Source of the DNA: Neorhodopirellula pilleata | Lineage (GTDB): Bacteria; Planctomycetota; Planctomycetia; Pirellulales; Pirellulaceae | Length of the DNA: 64,000 nt | Assembly (NCBI RefSeq): GCF_007859915.1 | Contig: NZ_SJPM01000001.1 | Coordinates: forward strand, 1,085,086-1,149,085 | Direction of reading: 5' to 3' | Part shown: positions 62,512-64,000 of the stretch, in pieces | Layout: each line of letters opens with the position of its first letter | How positions within the stretch are numbered: the stretch's first letter is position 1 | Position numbers and translations under genes: made by a program | The notes under the pieces: model-generated | What the model was told of the DNA's origin: nothing | The model's input: the letters and a program-made list of their open reading frames with translations, nothing else | The model's database searches: none

Positions 62512-63498
62512 TCATGATGATTTCGGCGCCACCACGGCGATCAACATCCCGGCCAGTAAGCCGCCGACGTGGGCACCGTTGGCGATGCCGCCGAGCAGAC
62601 CGGTCATGCACAGCACCAAGAACCCGAGCATGAACTTCACGTTGAACGAAGGGATCTCGACCGGGTAGCCTGATTCGACTTTCGGTCGAATCCATACGAA
62701 TCCGAACACCCCGAACACCGCACCGGAGGCCCCAATCGCGAGCGGCCATTCGAGCCAATCGGGCAGTAGGATTTGCGTCAACGTCGCGGCGGCTTGGCAG
62801 ATCAACAACAATAGCAAATAAAACCGTCCCCCGTGGATTCGCTCGACGACACCGCCGAGGATGTACAGGTTGAACATATTGAAGACCAAGTGCATCGGGC
62901 TGCCGTGCAGTAAGGCCGGTGAGAACAACCGCCAGACCTCGCCCTGCTTCATCGACAACAGAGCGTCGCCGGTTCGTTGCCACACGCTCGGCTCGACGCA
63001 TGACAACGCGTTGTAGATCCGTTCTTCGAGCAACTTCGGACCATTCAATGTGACTGCCGGATCAGCAAACTTGGTCGCGAAGGCAACGATCGTGGCCGCG
63101 ACGATGATGGTGATCGTAACCGGGATCGGCCGGTTCATTAGCCCGGGACCGCCGAGACTGCCTACCCCTTGTCCGGCCGACGTGCTGCGAAGTTTCATCT
63201 TCGCTTTCTTCTGCAGTTTCAGCTTTCGCGCGACTTCCTCAGATCTCTCGCGTCGGAGCCGTTCCGCTTCCTTGCCGACGTCGTAAACCGACGACGTCGG
63301 ATCGGCCTGAAACGATTCGAAAAAGTTTTGAGCTTGGGCAACGTCCTGCTCGTGACGAATCCAGATATCATGGGGCGTTTCCGCAGGCGAATCAGCCGGG
63401 GCTCCCGCTTCGGCTTTCGCTTCGATGGATTTGGTTTGCAAAAAGTCGCAAAAACGATTGGCAGTCGCGTCGCCCGTCAGGGTGCCGATTCGCCGCAT
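62512..63498 (-). CDS. Rhomboid family intramembrane serine protease
   Basis: The 328-residue protein has an N-terminal cytoplasmic domain resembling the GlpG N-domain (RRIGTLTGDATANRFCDFL, IWIRHEQDVAQA), a charged linker, and six helices from about residue 125. The catalytic pair is Ser258 in GASGAVFG and His310 in NGAHVGG, with HLVFNMFNLY containing the usual H/N. The dyad and domain order match GlpG-type rhomboids. It diverges from the gene at 63540. Confidence 0.94.
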   Translation of the reverse strand: MRRIGTLTGDATANRFCDFLQTKSIEAKAEAGAPADSPAETPHDIWIRHEQDVAQAQNFFESFQADPTSSVYDVGKEAERLRRERSEEVARKLKLQKKAKMKLRSTSAGQGVGSLGGPGLMNRPIPVTITIIVAATIVAFATKFADPAVTLNGPKLLEERIYNALSCVEPSVWQRTGDALLSMKQGEVWRLFSPALLHGSPMHLVFNMFNLYILGGVVERIHGGRFYLLLLLICQAAATLTQILLPDWLEWPLAIGASGAVFGVFGFVWIRPKVESGYPVEIPSFNVKFMLGFLVLCMTGLLGGIANGAHVGGLLAGMLIAVVAPKSS

Positions 63499-63539
63499 AG
63501 GAAACGTCCAATTTTCAAATAGTAAAGAATTCTTTGGTC

Positions 63540-64000
63540 ATGTTCTACGAATTTACGCGTCTGGACGCACCCCGGCCTACCAAGGTCGCGGCGATTTTCG
63601 CGATTCTTGTCTATTCGCTCGCAATCACTTTCTCGGCGACACTCGCCCAGTCTCCCGATTCCTTCCCCCAGGTGGACGACACCGAACCGCTCGCTGACGA
63701 AACCCCGCTGCCGACGCCAACTGAGTCAGCGGCCGCAATCTCGCTGCCCAACGATTTTCGCGTTAAGGTATTCGCCGCCGAACCGGAGGTCCGCAACCCG
63801 ATCGATTTGGCGTGGGACTTTCAAGGTCGTTTGTGGATCGCCGAGAACTACACCTACGGCCAACGATCGCTCAGGTTTCGTGACGATTTGCGAGATCGCG
63901 TGCTCGTGTTTCAGGACGATGACCAAGACGGCACGCCGGAGAAACGGACCGTCTTCCTGGACAATGTTTCTAAGTTGACAAGCGTGGAGGTCGGTCGAGG
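63540..64000 (+). CDS. PVC-type membrane-bound dehydrogenase / heme-binding protein, 3' end outside the window
   Basis: The frame from ATG 63540 runs open to the right edge (153 codons). A signal peptide (KVAAIFAILVYSLAITF) is followed by a Pro/Glu-rich linker and the family-specific start of the propeller domain: FRVKVFAAEPEVRNP, DLAWDFQGRLWIAENYTY and DDQDGTPEKRTVF. Planctomycete proteins with this start usually continue into a C-terminal CxxCH heme domain, which would lie beyond the window. Confidence 0.85.
   Translation, partial: MFYEFTRLDAPRPTKVAAIFAILVYSLAITFSATLAQSPDSFPQVDDTEPLADETPLPTPTESAAAISLPNDFRVKVFAAEPEVRNPIDLAWDFQGRLWIAENYTYGQRSLRFRDDLRDRVLVFQDDDQDGTPEKRTVFLDNVSKLTSVEVGR

Noticed and set aside
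1..64000. tRNA, rRNA, CRISPR array, prophage or complete IS element
   Set aside because: I saw no matching conserved loops, direct-repeat arrays, integrase or transposase frames in any part of the window.

Overview
The window looks like chromosomal DNA of a planctomycete close to Rhodopirellula/Pirellulaceae. This is inferred from family content: a giant dockerin- and cadherin-like surface protein, a DUF1559 prepilin-like protein beside a small lipoprotein, a secreted formylglycine sulfatase, a PVC-type membrane-bound dehydrogenase, a DUF58/BatA/VWA operon and several kinds of short palindromic intergenic repeat. Many genes lack a clear Shine-Dalgarno sequence. I saw no rRNA, tRNA, CRISPR array, prophage or complete insertion sequence.

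Layout. 1-21889: one open frame, cut by the left edge, encoding a surface protein of at least 7295 residues. It contains beta-helix-like, PPC-like, GEVED and cadherin-like regions and a C-terminal dockerin, plus about twenty copies of a ~95-residue module that I do not recognise. 21890-22445: a gene-poor stretch with several hairpins and a sigma70-like promoter. 22446-26332: an unknown protein, a PSP1/RicT-like protein, an NtrC-type sigma54 activator with an altered GAFTGA loop, and MsrA. 26465-26564: a REP-like element with perfect 28-bp arms. 26565-30594: a three-gene ABC-2 transporter operon whose permease carries a large soluble insert. 30878-31981: a divergent orphan histidine kinase. 32005-35033: a YyaL-type thioredoxin-domain protein and MetF.

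35125-48227 is a five-gene minus-strand operon: DUF58, BatA/VWA, VWA plus glutamine-amidotransferase-like, a ~2030-residue membrane coiled-coil protein, and a squalene-cyclase-like toroid protein. Every junction is a 4-nt stop/start overlap. No MoxR ATPase is attached. Two lipoproteins, one histidine-rich and one with a CPFC motif, diverge from it (48454-49595). Pyruvate kinase follows, bracketed by two inverted copies of a ~90-bp palindromic element. Then come the DUF1559/lipoprotein pair, a DUF2760 protein, an AlaC-like aminotransferase, a DUF2752 membrane protein, divergent queE and queF for queuosine synthesis, a YugP-like zinc protease, a YjhG/YagF-type dehydratase, a DUF971 protein, a sulfatase, a rhomboid protease, and the start of a PVC-type dehydrogenase cut by the right edge.

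The best candidates for something undescribed are the repeat module of the giant protein, including its insertion inside cadherin-like domains, and the translationally coupled DUF58-to-toroid operon. The natural GSFTDA variant in the sigma54 activator is a sharp, testable single-residue observation.
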